Shown piece by piece: positions 35,105 to 44,200 of a DNA stretch of 64,000 nucleotides (the stretch's first letter is position 1; each line of letters starts with the position of its first letter). The notes beneath the pieces are model-generated. The model worked only from the letters and a program-made list of their open reading frames with translations. It ran no database searches and was not told the origin of the DNA. The position numbers were made by a program, and so were the translations under genes. The DNA lies in assembly GCF_000350225.1 (NCBI RefSeq), contig NW_005179057.1:821618-885617 (forward strand), written 5' to 3'. The stretch is from Chondrus crispus (Eukaryota; Rhodophyta; Florideophyceae; Gigartinales; Gigartinaceae).

Positions 35105-35366
35105 TGTCCTTCAGTGATGATCGGAGAGAAAAAAGTGATATTTTGCAGTGATTCTGAGCGACATCACTCGTTTTGCGTGCACAGTAGTGATGATCACAAC
35201 ACTGTTGTGAATGTTCACTGCACTGTGGTGAATGTTCACATCACTGAAGTGATCACTCACTCAAATTCAAGTGATGAAATCACCAAAAAACATCACTTTT
35301 TCTACCTGCTGGTCACCATCCCTCACCATTTCTGAGTGATTGAAAAATCATCACTCTGGGAGCATA
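35105..35366. repeat. Cluster of GTGAT/ATCAC subterminal motifs at transposon end
   Basis: More than a dozen GTGA(T) or (A)TCAC words occur in 260 bp in both orientations, for example AGTGATGATCAC, TCACATCACTGAAGTGATCA and AAGTGATGAAATCACC. They stop abruptly at CATCACTCTGGG near 35351-35360. Such arrays are typical of transposase binding sites near the ends of DNA transposons. They lie upstream of the transposase start, where an end is expected. Confidence 0.6.
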
Positions 35367-35376
35367 GGGATAGCGG

Positions 35377-36722
35377 CTTGAGAATCGCAGTTTACTGGGC
35401 GCGTCGACTGAGTGGAATCTTCTGCAGCGTACAAAAGAGGGAAATAGGTGATTTTGTCTTCAGGAAAGGTCTGTGTTCAGGAAGCGTCAGTGGGCGCGAA
35501 GCGCAGCCTGATGCGCGCCACTACTTCGCTCATGGCGATGCTATCGGCATGAGACATGCATGCATGGGACGTATGCACGGGTTGACGATGAATAGGTAGG
35601 ATACTGTACCCAGGGTACAAGATGGTACAGGATGGACATGGATACATGCCGTTTCGAAGCAATGCAGGCCTGTTGCGTGGTGAAGGCCTCCAGCTGTTGA
35701 AGGTGGTGTGGAAACGAGCCAATTGCTGCGCAATGGCAGTGGCAATCGGTAGCTCAGGCACGTGCCTCAGGAGGCACGGTGCCCTTCTCTAGCCAGATCT
35801 TGAGATATAGAGAGAGAGACGACGGGCGCATACGTATCATGGTATGGTATGGGAATGAGAGGCGTTCGTTGAAGAGATGGTGCGAGATGCACGGTTCTGT
35901 ATCAAAAAAAAAACAAGTGCAACTCAATGACAGAAAAAAGTAGAGGATGGGTGCCAAGTATGTAACATGTTAGGCTACGGCGCGTCGCTCTCTCCTGTCT
36001 CGGCCGCCGGCTTCAACAAGAGCAACAAGGGCAAAAAAGGCAACAGGCACTGTCGTTGTTGAATTATGTACACGTCAATAGTTTGTTTTTATGTTCCCCC
36101 AACCGCGGGGGGAAGAGATTCAGAACTGTTAGCGAAAAAACCTGACACTACTATATACACACACGAGGTTGCGACAGAGAAAAAATTAGACGAAACGTCG
36201 CAAGGGGCAGGTATCACCGATTCAAACCCGGGACGACCTGGGGCTGCTCCATATCCTCATCGTCCTTGATCCTAACAAAGCGTCCCTTCACGCGGGGCCG
36301 TGCATCGGCGAGCTTCTTGCGGCAGTCGTAGCGAATAAGTTTTCCAAACCTGCGCTCTCTGCGCTTTTGCCTAAACCTGACCAACGCAGCCTCCCTGGTC
36401 TTCTTCTTAAACTCGCGAATGAGCTCCTGCTTCTCGTGCTCGATACGATCCTTTCGCTCTGCCTAATTCTCGGGCTTGACGGCGCCCTGGGGGCGGTGTT
36501 GCATGTGCGCGGCATGGGCGGGCGGCATGACCATGCCTTGAGGGAAGCCCGGGTGCTGGGGACCGGCAAACATGACCATGCCTTGCGGGGCATACATGGG
36601 CCCGGGGGCGGAGGGCATCACCATTTGCGGGTGCTGACCGATCATGAACATGCCGTGCGGGTGCTGGTGGGGGTGCGACGGGAGGAAGAAGGGGTGCTGG
36701 ATCGGGTGCTGGACGGGAGCAG
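35377..36722 (-). repeat. Left arm of inverted duplication around a CCT gene
   Basis: This is homologous in reverse complement to 39358-41095 and covers the last part of a CCT-domain gene and about 840 bp of 3' flank. Shared landmarks include GAATCTTCTGCAGCG, GCAGCCTGATGCGCGC, ATTGACGTGTACATA and the coding [11 protein letters not shown] segment. The right arm has about 430 extra bases (near 40260-40720). The arms are clearly diverged, so the duplication is not recent. Confidence 0.9.
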
Positions 36723-37549
36723 CAGCAGAGGCGGCGGCGGCGGAAGCGGCGGCGGCGGGGTGCGGCTGGACAGTTCCTTGGTCCTTGGGGTCGGAGGAGG
36801 AGACGGTGAGTGGAGATTGTGGAGAGACCGGGGAGGAGTTGGAGGGGACCTTTGCGTAGCCGCTGTTTGGCGAGACGTGTCGTTGTTGGTGGTGTGCGGA
36901 GTGCGGAAGCGGGGAGGAGGATGTGGCGGGGGAGGCGAGGGAGGCGGGAGGCAAGTGCTTGTCTTGGTGGGGGCGGTGGTGGTCGGCGGGGTCAGCGGCG
37001 GGGGANNNNNNNNNNNNNNNNNNNNNNNNNNNNNNNNNNNNNNNNNNNNNNNNNNNNNNNNNNNNNNNNNNNNNNNNNNNNNNNNNNNNNNNNNNNNNNN
37101 NNNNNNNNNNNNNNNNNNNNNNNNNNNNNNNNNNNNNNNNNNNNNNNNNNNNNNNNNNNNNNNNNNNNNNNNNNNNNNNNNNNNNNNNNNNNNNNNNNNN
37201 NNNNNNNNNNNNNNNNNNNNNNNNNNNNNNNNNNNNNNNNNNNNNNNNNNNNNNNNNNNNNNNNNNNNNNNNNNNNNNNNNNNNNNNNNNNNNNNNNNNN
37301 NNNNNNNNNNNNNNNNNNNNNNNNNNNNNNNNNNNNNNNNNNNNNNNNNNNNNNNNNNNNNNNNNNNNNNNNNNNNNGAGGTGCAGGAGGTGCAGGGGGC
37401 CGGATGGGGAAGGTGGGTGGAGTGGAAACGGCGGCGACTGTTGGAGCGGACGCATGTGGGGAAGCTTCGTGGCTGACTCGCGCGAAGGAACGTGCTGCTC
37501 CCGAATATGGACCAGATTGTATCGCCTTTCCTGATAGCTCGACGTTCAC
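36214..37549 (-). CDS. CCT-domain protein, left copy (contains assembly gap and an in-frame TAG)
   Basis: The 3' part encodes a canonical CCT domain at about 36265-36400 ([40 protein letters not shown]), ending at TGA 36214-36216. CCT domains occur in CONSTANS/TOC1-type regulators and bind DNA with NF-Y partners. Upstream lies a His/Pro/Gln/Met-rich stretch ([18 protein letters not shown]) and a Ser/Pro region running into the gap. A TAG at 36463-36465 interrupts the frame about 20 codons before the CCT domain, where the right copy has CAG. The start is uncertain: Met at 37549 ([16 protein letters not shown]) or 37455, depending on the true gap length. The intact domain downstream suggests a recent nonsense change, a sequencing error or unrecognised splicing. 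Confidence 0.6.
37006..37377. other. Assembly gap (372 N)
   Basis: A run of N lies inside the N-terminal part of the left CCT copy. Flanks are G-rich on the plus strand (repeated GGTGGGGGCGG words), so a GC-rich repeat or the nearby inverted duplication may have broken the assembly. Frame across it cannot be trusted. Confidence 0.98.
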
Positions 37550-39357
37550 AAAGGTGACGTTAGGCTCCCACCCGGCATGTTCACTTTAGCGGTCAAACAA
37601 ATTGTGCAATTCTCATCATTTGCGTGGCCCCCATGCTTCGAACGCCCGTCTGCAAAGACTTGTGTACATTTGAAAAAGCGCCTTCCTGTCTTGGCACGGA
37701 ATCCTGTTGTCGCCGGGTGCGATCAAAGGCGGCGTCAGGCTTGCGGAGCCCTGGTGACTCCACTTTCGATTGCGACTCTTTCCTGGGCACCAGGGGCAAC
37801 CGTTGACGACGGCTGGGAGCCCGCGTTAGGTTGTTGGTGGCTGCGGGAAAGCGGGAAAGCGCCCTGCCTCACCCCAGACGCTGTTTGAGGAATGTTTGGT
37901 GTGGAATGGGGGACGTACGGGCGGCAAGTTGGGTCCCGTTCGGGTCTGCTGAGCTGAACATTCGACGGCTCTTGACCAAGACTTTGCTGTGGAAGTTGAG
38001 GGACTGGAGATGGTGACGGTTTTTGTAGGTGCATTCGTAAGGAGAGCGGTGGAGAGCGGTTGCTGCGAGGGGACGTGGGGTCTGGCGGGGCAGTGTCGAC
38101 GAAGGGAGGCTCGGAGAGGAACTGGATCTTGACGAAGAAAGCGAGAGTCCCTGCTCATGCGGAGCGATTTACTCCAAATGTAGGCGAATATAAGCGTGGC
38201 AAAAGTGCTTTCCAATTTTGCTGCAGATTTCTTCTAAAGCTTTACAGTACTTCGTAGCACGTGCGCAAGTTGATTCTCTCGTAGACTGCTGTACAGGGGG
38301 GGATCGCGCAATAGTGTTACTTGGAGTAGTGCCTCCCCCGATATAGTGCTATAGCTAGAGCTCTGTCACAGGTTATCATACTGGTTACACGTCTACACGT
38401 ATATTTGTTTCAAAGCAATCAATGATATGTCTTTCTAACGTTCCCAATTTGTAGGAAAAATGCGGCTTCTATATAGTGCCACCCACGCAATAGTGCCACT
38501 TGTCGAGGTCTGTTCTGTTCTGGTATGGCACTATGTCGTGGGACCCCCCGGTATCACAAACGCCGTAGCAAGCGGCACCACGAGGGTGACCCCACCGCGG
38601 CTCGCCCAAAACTCCAAAACGTTGACAGCTGGCACATTTTAATTGGCTCGACTATCGCTTGGGCAAGCGACGATTTGGGCAAGGGGTCGTCATGGGACTG
38701 GACCCCACCGCTGCATTCCCAATCTGTCGCGGGCGGGAACAATGTCGCGCTCAAGAGAGAAAAGCACAACCTGCGACTGTGCTCTGGCGTCCACAGCCAA
38801 GTGTCTGGGCAGTCTGGGCACGCTGTGCGTACGGGCTGATGTTGACAGGTTGATGTCAGCCTGATGTCAACATCAGCCTGTCAACTCAGTTCCACCAAAG
38901 GGGACGTCCCTTTCGGTACAACTGTCAGCACAATAAAAATCTGTTAAATTTGTAGATTGCTTTTTAGGAACATTTTTGGTTTGGGCGAAAATCTTGCGCA
39001 ATTTCCGAACTTTGGGAATCGTAGAGGCGCGGTGGGGTATGCCAATCTTGCCCAATGGCCTAAAAGTTGGTGGTTGGAAAATTGGACAAGGTTTTTCGTC
39101 CGCGGTGGCGTCACCCCGAGGGTGATCAGGGTGTATAGCGGCACCTCCTCGGCGCCTCCTCGGCGCCTTTCTTGGGTGCAAAGTTTGCACGAATGGCGAT
39201 GGTGAGCCCAAGCAGGGCCATCTCGACGCCATTAAATGCGATGCCGACCCTGCCGCCCGTAAGGGCGCCGAGCTGGGCGCCGGAACGCGCGTCCGGCAAA
39301 GTGAAGGGCGACGGGTAGCGGCCGTCAGGGGAGACGGAGGACATGCCCGACAGCATG
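37550..39357. other. Spacer between the two CCT copies
   Basis: There is no confident gene. On the minus strand at 37735-38034 a Pro/Gln-rich frame (MHLQKPSPSPVPQLPQQ) and at about 37560-37690 a short Cys/His frame (FFKCTQVFADGRSKHGGHAN, then CTICL) could be upstream exons of the left CCT gene. Repeated ATAGTGCCA / TGGCACTAT words at 38474-38535 and a long hairpin at 38841-38885 suggest a MITE-like remnant. Confidence 0.4.
38841..38885. repeat. 16-bp inverted repeat (hairpin)
   Basis: Arms 38841-38856 and 38870-38885 pair with a single T/G mismatch around a 13-base loop that itself repeats TGATGTCA. A second palindrome, AAAGGGGACGTCCCTTT, follows at 38897-38913. Confidence 0.75.
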
Positions 39358-39859
39358 TCCTCCCGTCCACCACCCGGCTCAGCCCTTCTTCCTCACGTCG
39401 CACCCCCACCAACACCTGCACGGCATGTTCATGACCGGCCAGCACCCGCAAGTGATGATCCCGCCCGCCCCGGGCCCTATGTATGCCCATGCCCCGCAAG
39501 ACATGGTCATGTTTGTCGGTGCCCAGCACCCGGCCTTCCCTCAGGGCATGGTCATGCCGCCCGCCCACGCCGCCCACATGCAACACCGCCCCCAGGGCCC
39601 CGTCCAGCCCGAGACCCAGGCACACAGAAAGCTTCGCATCGAGCACGAGAAGCAGGAACCCATACGCGAGTTTAAGAAGAAGACCAGGGAGGCCGCCTTG
39701 GTTCGGTTTTGGCTAAAGCACAGAGGGCGCAGGTTTGGAACACTTATCCGGTACGACTGCCACAAGAAGCTTGCGGATGCACGGCCCCGGGTAAAGGGAC
39801 GGATCAAGGACGAAGATGATATGGAGCCGCCCCAGGTCGTCCCAGGTATGAATCGGTGA
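39358..39859 (+). pseudogene. CCT-domain gene, right copy (5'-truncated, degraded)
   Basis: Homology to the left copy starts abruptly near 39358 (frame HHPAQPFFLTSHPHQHLHG) and runs to a TGA at 39857-39859. The CCT domain is recognisable ([40 protein letters not shown]), but conserved basic and aromatic positions have changed. RFRQKR is now RFWLKH, and the GRFV end is GRIK after a deletion. The longest Met-led frame is 39425-39859 (144 aa). It lacks the N-terminal half and any evident promoter, so it is probably non-functional. It does keep CAG where the left copy has TAG. Confidence 0.75.
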
Positions 39860-41095
39860 TAGAATCTCTCGAGGGTGGTTTTTTTGTCGCTCCTTGGCAA
39901 AAACCTCCTGTGTGTATATAGTAGTGCCAGTGTTTTCGCTAACAGTTGTGCATCTCTCTCCCCCCCCTCGTTTGGGAGCATAAAACAAACTATTGACGTG
40001 TACATACTAACGACAGCGCCTGACGCTCTTTTTTTGCCCTTGTTGCTATCGTTGAAGCCGGCTGAGACAGGAGAGAGTGACGCACCGTGGCTACTCGGAC
40101 CCTTCTCCTACTTTTTTTCATTTTAGCGCTGCGGTCGTGCGTTGCTCTTGTTTCATTTTGATACAGAACCGTGCATCTCGCACCATCTCTTCAATGAACG
40201 CCTCTCATTCCCATACTCATTCCCATACGTATGCGCCGTACTGTCTCTCTATATGTCAATATCCTGCTAGGGAAAGCGTCGATGGGCAACAGTGAAAAAG
40301 CCAAGCTCCTGCGCCCGCAGTACGGCACGAACGGGGCATACCGTGCTGTAAATTCGGCGGACAGGCTGGCAAGCGAAAGCCCCAAGAAACCACTACAGTA
40401 CCCTGTAATCCCGCCCGAGAGGGGAACAGACGGTGCAGGCAAATATAGCAACGACCGATGCGACTTTTCTGCCGAGAGCTAGAGGGAGGGCCGTGCGTCC
40501 TGGCAAAACGTCCCATCTGTGAATGGAACCAGAGCGCCACACACGACGGACCTCGTCTGATGATGTCACGAGTCAAAAGAAGCGACGCACGGTACGCACA
40601 AAAATGGACCAGTTTCTGAAACGTCCACAGGTTTTGGCCACCTCACTGTTTGTGTGCACGGATGCATGCAAACAGCACCGCACTACAAAACAAGGTGCCA
40701 CTCTCTCAAGGAAGACAGAGAGTGAGAAGGGTACCGTACCTCCTGAGGAGGGTACCGTACTTCCGGAGGAGGTGTCTGAGCTCCCTGTTGCCACCGCCAT
40801 TGCGCAGGAAATCGCTCGCTTCCACAGAAACTTCAAAAGCTGTCGGCCTTCACCACACGAAACGGGATGAATCGATGTCCATCGTGTATCCTACGTATTC
40901 ATCGTCAACCTGTGCATATGTCCCATGCATTTCTCATGCTCATGAGACAGGGGCGATAGCATCGCCATGACAGTAGCGCGCATCAGGCTGCGTTTCGCCC
41001 CCACTGACGTTTCCTGAAGACAAATCACGTATTTCTCCCTTTTGCACGCTGCAGAAGATTCCAGACGACGCGGTCAATAAACCGGAATTCTCAAG
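39358..41095 (+). repeat. Right arm of inverted duplication around CCT gene
   Basis: This is the counterpart of 35377-36722 in opposite orientation. It carries the truncated CCT copy and its 3' flank, including a ~430-bp segment absent from the left arm and two GGTACCGTAC words at 40731-40755. No other gene was recognised between 39860 and 41200. Confidence 0.9.
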
Positions 41096-41200
41096 ACTTT
41101 ACATGTAAAAAAACCAAACAGGCTATCCCCACCACAGCTGCCACCACGTACCGTACAATAGAAACGTCTGTGTCTGGCCGAGAGGACAAGGGAAGTAGAA

Positions 41201-41248
41201 TATACACACCTAGACCTATACACACCTAGACCTATACACACCTAGACC
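41201..41248. repeat. Three tandem copies of a 16-bp unit at the NLR gene 3' end
   Basis: TATACACACCTAGACC is repeated exactly three times (41201-41216, 41217-41232, 41233-41248). The TAG stop of the TIR-NB-ARC-WD40 gene (41242-41244) lies inside the third unit. Confidence 0.95.
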
Positions 41249-44200
41249 ACTAGCTTCATAATAGCCACCTGGTTTCCGGCCGCTGCAACAAAGACCCCAT
41301 GATTATCGTCTACCTCCCACCAGGTTACCGTACTCTCCAGCTGCACCAAAACAGCCTCAGAGCCATCCTCTCGCTCATGCACGATTTTCCCCCCGCTCTC
41401 AAAAACGTTGCGCCTTTTGCGCCGATGTCCAGTGCGAGAGACGTCCTCTGCATTCAGAAATCTCTCCACGATATCTCGCCAGTCCTTCCACTTTCCGAGA
41501 TGAACTGAACTCCCTTTCTCCACGTCCCAAACGCGTACGCCCCCGTCAGACGACCTAGATACTGCACGTTTTCCATCACCACTCATCCCAACGCTCGCTA
41601 CCCCATCCGTGTGTCCAGTTGATGCGTCGCCGATTTGCAGTCCTGTGTCCACGTCCCAAATTCGTACGCTCTTGTCGTACGATCCAGATACTGCACGTTT
41701 TCCATCACCACTTATCGCAACGCTATACACCACACCCGTGTGTCCAATTAATGCATCGCCGATTTGCCGTCCTGTGTCCACGTCCCAAACTCGTACGCTC
41801 TTGTCCCAGGATCCAGATACTGCACGTTTTCCATCACCACTCATCGCAACGCTCGCTACCGCATCCGTGTGTCCAGTTAATGCGTCACCGATTTGCCGTC
41901 CTGTGTCCACGTCCCAAACTCGTACGCTCTTGTCCCAGGATCCAGATACTGCACGTTTTCCATCACCACTCATCGCAACGCTATCCACCCCACCCGTGTG
42001 TCCAATTAATGCGTCGCCGATTTGCAGTCCTGTGTCCACGTCCCAACCTCGTACGCTCCCGTCTTCCGATCCAGATACCGCACGTTTTCCATCACCACTC
42101 ATCGCAACGCTCTCCACCCCATCCGTGTGTCCAGTTGATGCGTCGCCGATTCGCAGTCCTGTGTCCACGTCCCAAACTCGTACGCTCTTGTCGTGCGATC
42201 CAGATACTGCACGTTTTCCATCACCACTCATCCCAACGCTCGCTACCGCATCTATGTGTCCAGTTAAAGCGTCGCCGATTTGCCGTCCTGTGTCCACGTC
42301 CCAAACTCGTACGCTCTTGTCCCAGGATCCAGATACTGCACGTTTTCCATCACCACTCATCGCAACGCTCGCTACCGCATCCGTGTGTCCAGTTAATGCG
42401 TCACCGATTTGCCGTCCTGTGTCCACGTCCCAAACTCGTACGCTCTTGTCGTACGATCCAGATACTGCACGTTTTCCATCACCACTCATCCCAACGCTAT
42501 ACACCGCACCCGTGTGTCCAGTTAATGCGTCACCGATTTGCCGTCCTGTGTCCACGTCCCAAACTCGTACGCTCCCGTCTCTTGATTTAGATACTGCACG
42601 TTTTCCATCACCACTCATCGCAACTCTATCCACCGCACCCGTGTGTCCAGTTAATGCGTCGCCGATTCGCAGTCCTGTGTCCACGTCCCAAACTCGTACG
42701 CTCATGTCATCCGATCCAGATACTGCACGTTTTCCATCACCACTCATCGCAACGCTACACACCCACGATTCATGACCGCAGACACTCCACAACACTTTCT
42801 TTTTCGATACACTCCAGAACTGTAGTGTCCCATCATCATATCCGATAACCGCATAGCGTTTGCTCATACTGACACAACCGCACGTTACTTTCCGGCTCCC
42901 CGTTTCAAAGTCGTTGCCTAAGTCAGTCATCTTCATTTCCTTGTCCGGAGACTGTGTGAAAACTGTGATCCTGGTACGGCGCGAATTCGAATAGCGTCCA
43001 TACACGGCACCCGTTGAGTCCATGCCGACTCCGTGAGCGGTAGTCGGAAGCACAATCAGCTCCACCAAACTTCCTCCCGCTCGCCCTACACATTCACTCA
43101 CAGGCCGCACCCATGGTCGTGGCGCGTGTTCCTCGATTTCATCGAGTATCCTTTGCACGCTACCTAATTCTGATGCCCTGTGCTTGATTCTTCCGTACAG
43201 TTGAAAGTAAATCCCTGCACTGCTTTCACCACAAAAAGGTACACTCAGTCGTGCAGCTCTCATCATCAATCCCATCGCATACATCGAATCTCCTTCTCCT
43301 GAATCCCTAAGGCTCTTGCTTCCTCCCGTGAACCTCAAACAGCTATTGAGATCCTTTACAGTTTCCTCGTATTGCCGCACACTTCCTCTCTGTATCACTG
43401 CCTTCACCCATCGCGCACTCAATAATAGATTCTTCAGCTCCTTCACACACCCGCCCTGTCTCAGAACGCGATATATATTCTCGAAAACATACTTCTCTCT
43501 GGCATCCTTGCTCTCTCTGCCCTCGCTCTCAGTCATACCAAGCAGTCCTCTTCCCTGCCTGCATACACCTGCCAACTTCTTATACCAAACCGTTACACTT
43601 TCTTCCTTCCGCGCCTCCTGCACCGCAAAATCGTGCGTCAGATCATGTATCCGTACCCACCCACAATCCTTGTCGTAATGAAGGTCTACTAAACCAACCC
43701 TTTCCATCTGAATCGCGTACTTTTCAGCCGATTCGTAGTCCATCTCCCACAAATCTCTTACCAACGACAAAGGCATCCCGTCTTGCTTCTTCATAACACA
43801 CAGACTCCGATGTATCTTTCGAAACGAAAACTGACCTAACCTCTCCGCATCGCTCCCCATGCCGGACTCCACAATCTTTAGTGCCGCACGTAATGTCGCG
43901 TCTAACGACGAATACCCATCCCCTGGACTCTCACTACGAATCGTGGTGCCGCTCTTCATCTTCGAAAGGTATGCCTCCCACGCTTGTGACTTTTCTCCCT
44001 TCCATTTATCTCTCATGTACCTGACACCCGTCCCGGCTACGTTCAGAGCCAGCGGCAAACCAGCACACAATTTCAAGATTTTGCTCACAGCCTCTTTGCA
44101 CCTCGGATCATTCGCTTCCTCCGGGTTCGCCCCGCTCGCGAGCATGAGCATGTGAACTGAATCGCTCCCTTCCCTTTCCCTCGGCTCGAAAGTCACTCGC

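Larger units (their letters stand above)
1..35366 (-). mobile_element. DNA transposon with DDE transposase-nuclease gene (partial, split by nested LTR elements)
   Basis: This is the oldest element visible. Its coding parts lie at 34912-33632, 32957-32627 and 2018-9 on the minus strand, separated by a solo LTR (32963-33626) and by the outer gypsy element (2019-32626). Each interruption is flanked by a 5-bp duplication, ATCAT (exact) and ACCGT/ACGGT (one mismatch). Deleting the insertion and one duplicate restores a continuous reading frame. The right end is probably near 35366, where a dense cluster of GTGAT/ATCAC motifs ends. The left end is outside the window, so terminal inverted repeats and target duplication cannot be tested. 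Several frameshifts show this copy is dead. The superfamily was not recognised with certainty; the parts list recalls IS4-related eukaryotic elements that carry YqaJ-type nucleases. Confidence 0.6.

Noticed and set aside
36367..37476. Glycine/Val-rich plus-strand frame through the N gap
   Set aside because: Half of it is N, and it is antisense to the CCT gene. No domain is visible.
41470..42759. CRISPR-like array of regularly spaced repeats
   Set aside because: The 129-bp period codes for WD40 units in an open reading frame. There are no spacers and the genome is eukaryotic.
41609..42775. Long plus-strand open frame (388 codons) across the receptor repeats
   Set aside because: It is the reverse strand of the 129-bp WD40 units. 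The open frame is a by-product of the repeated sequence, and the minus-strand protein has recognisable domains throughout.
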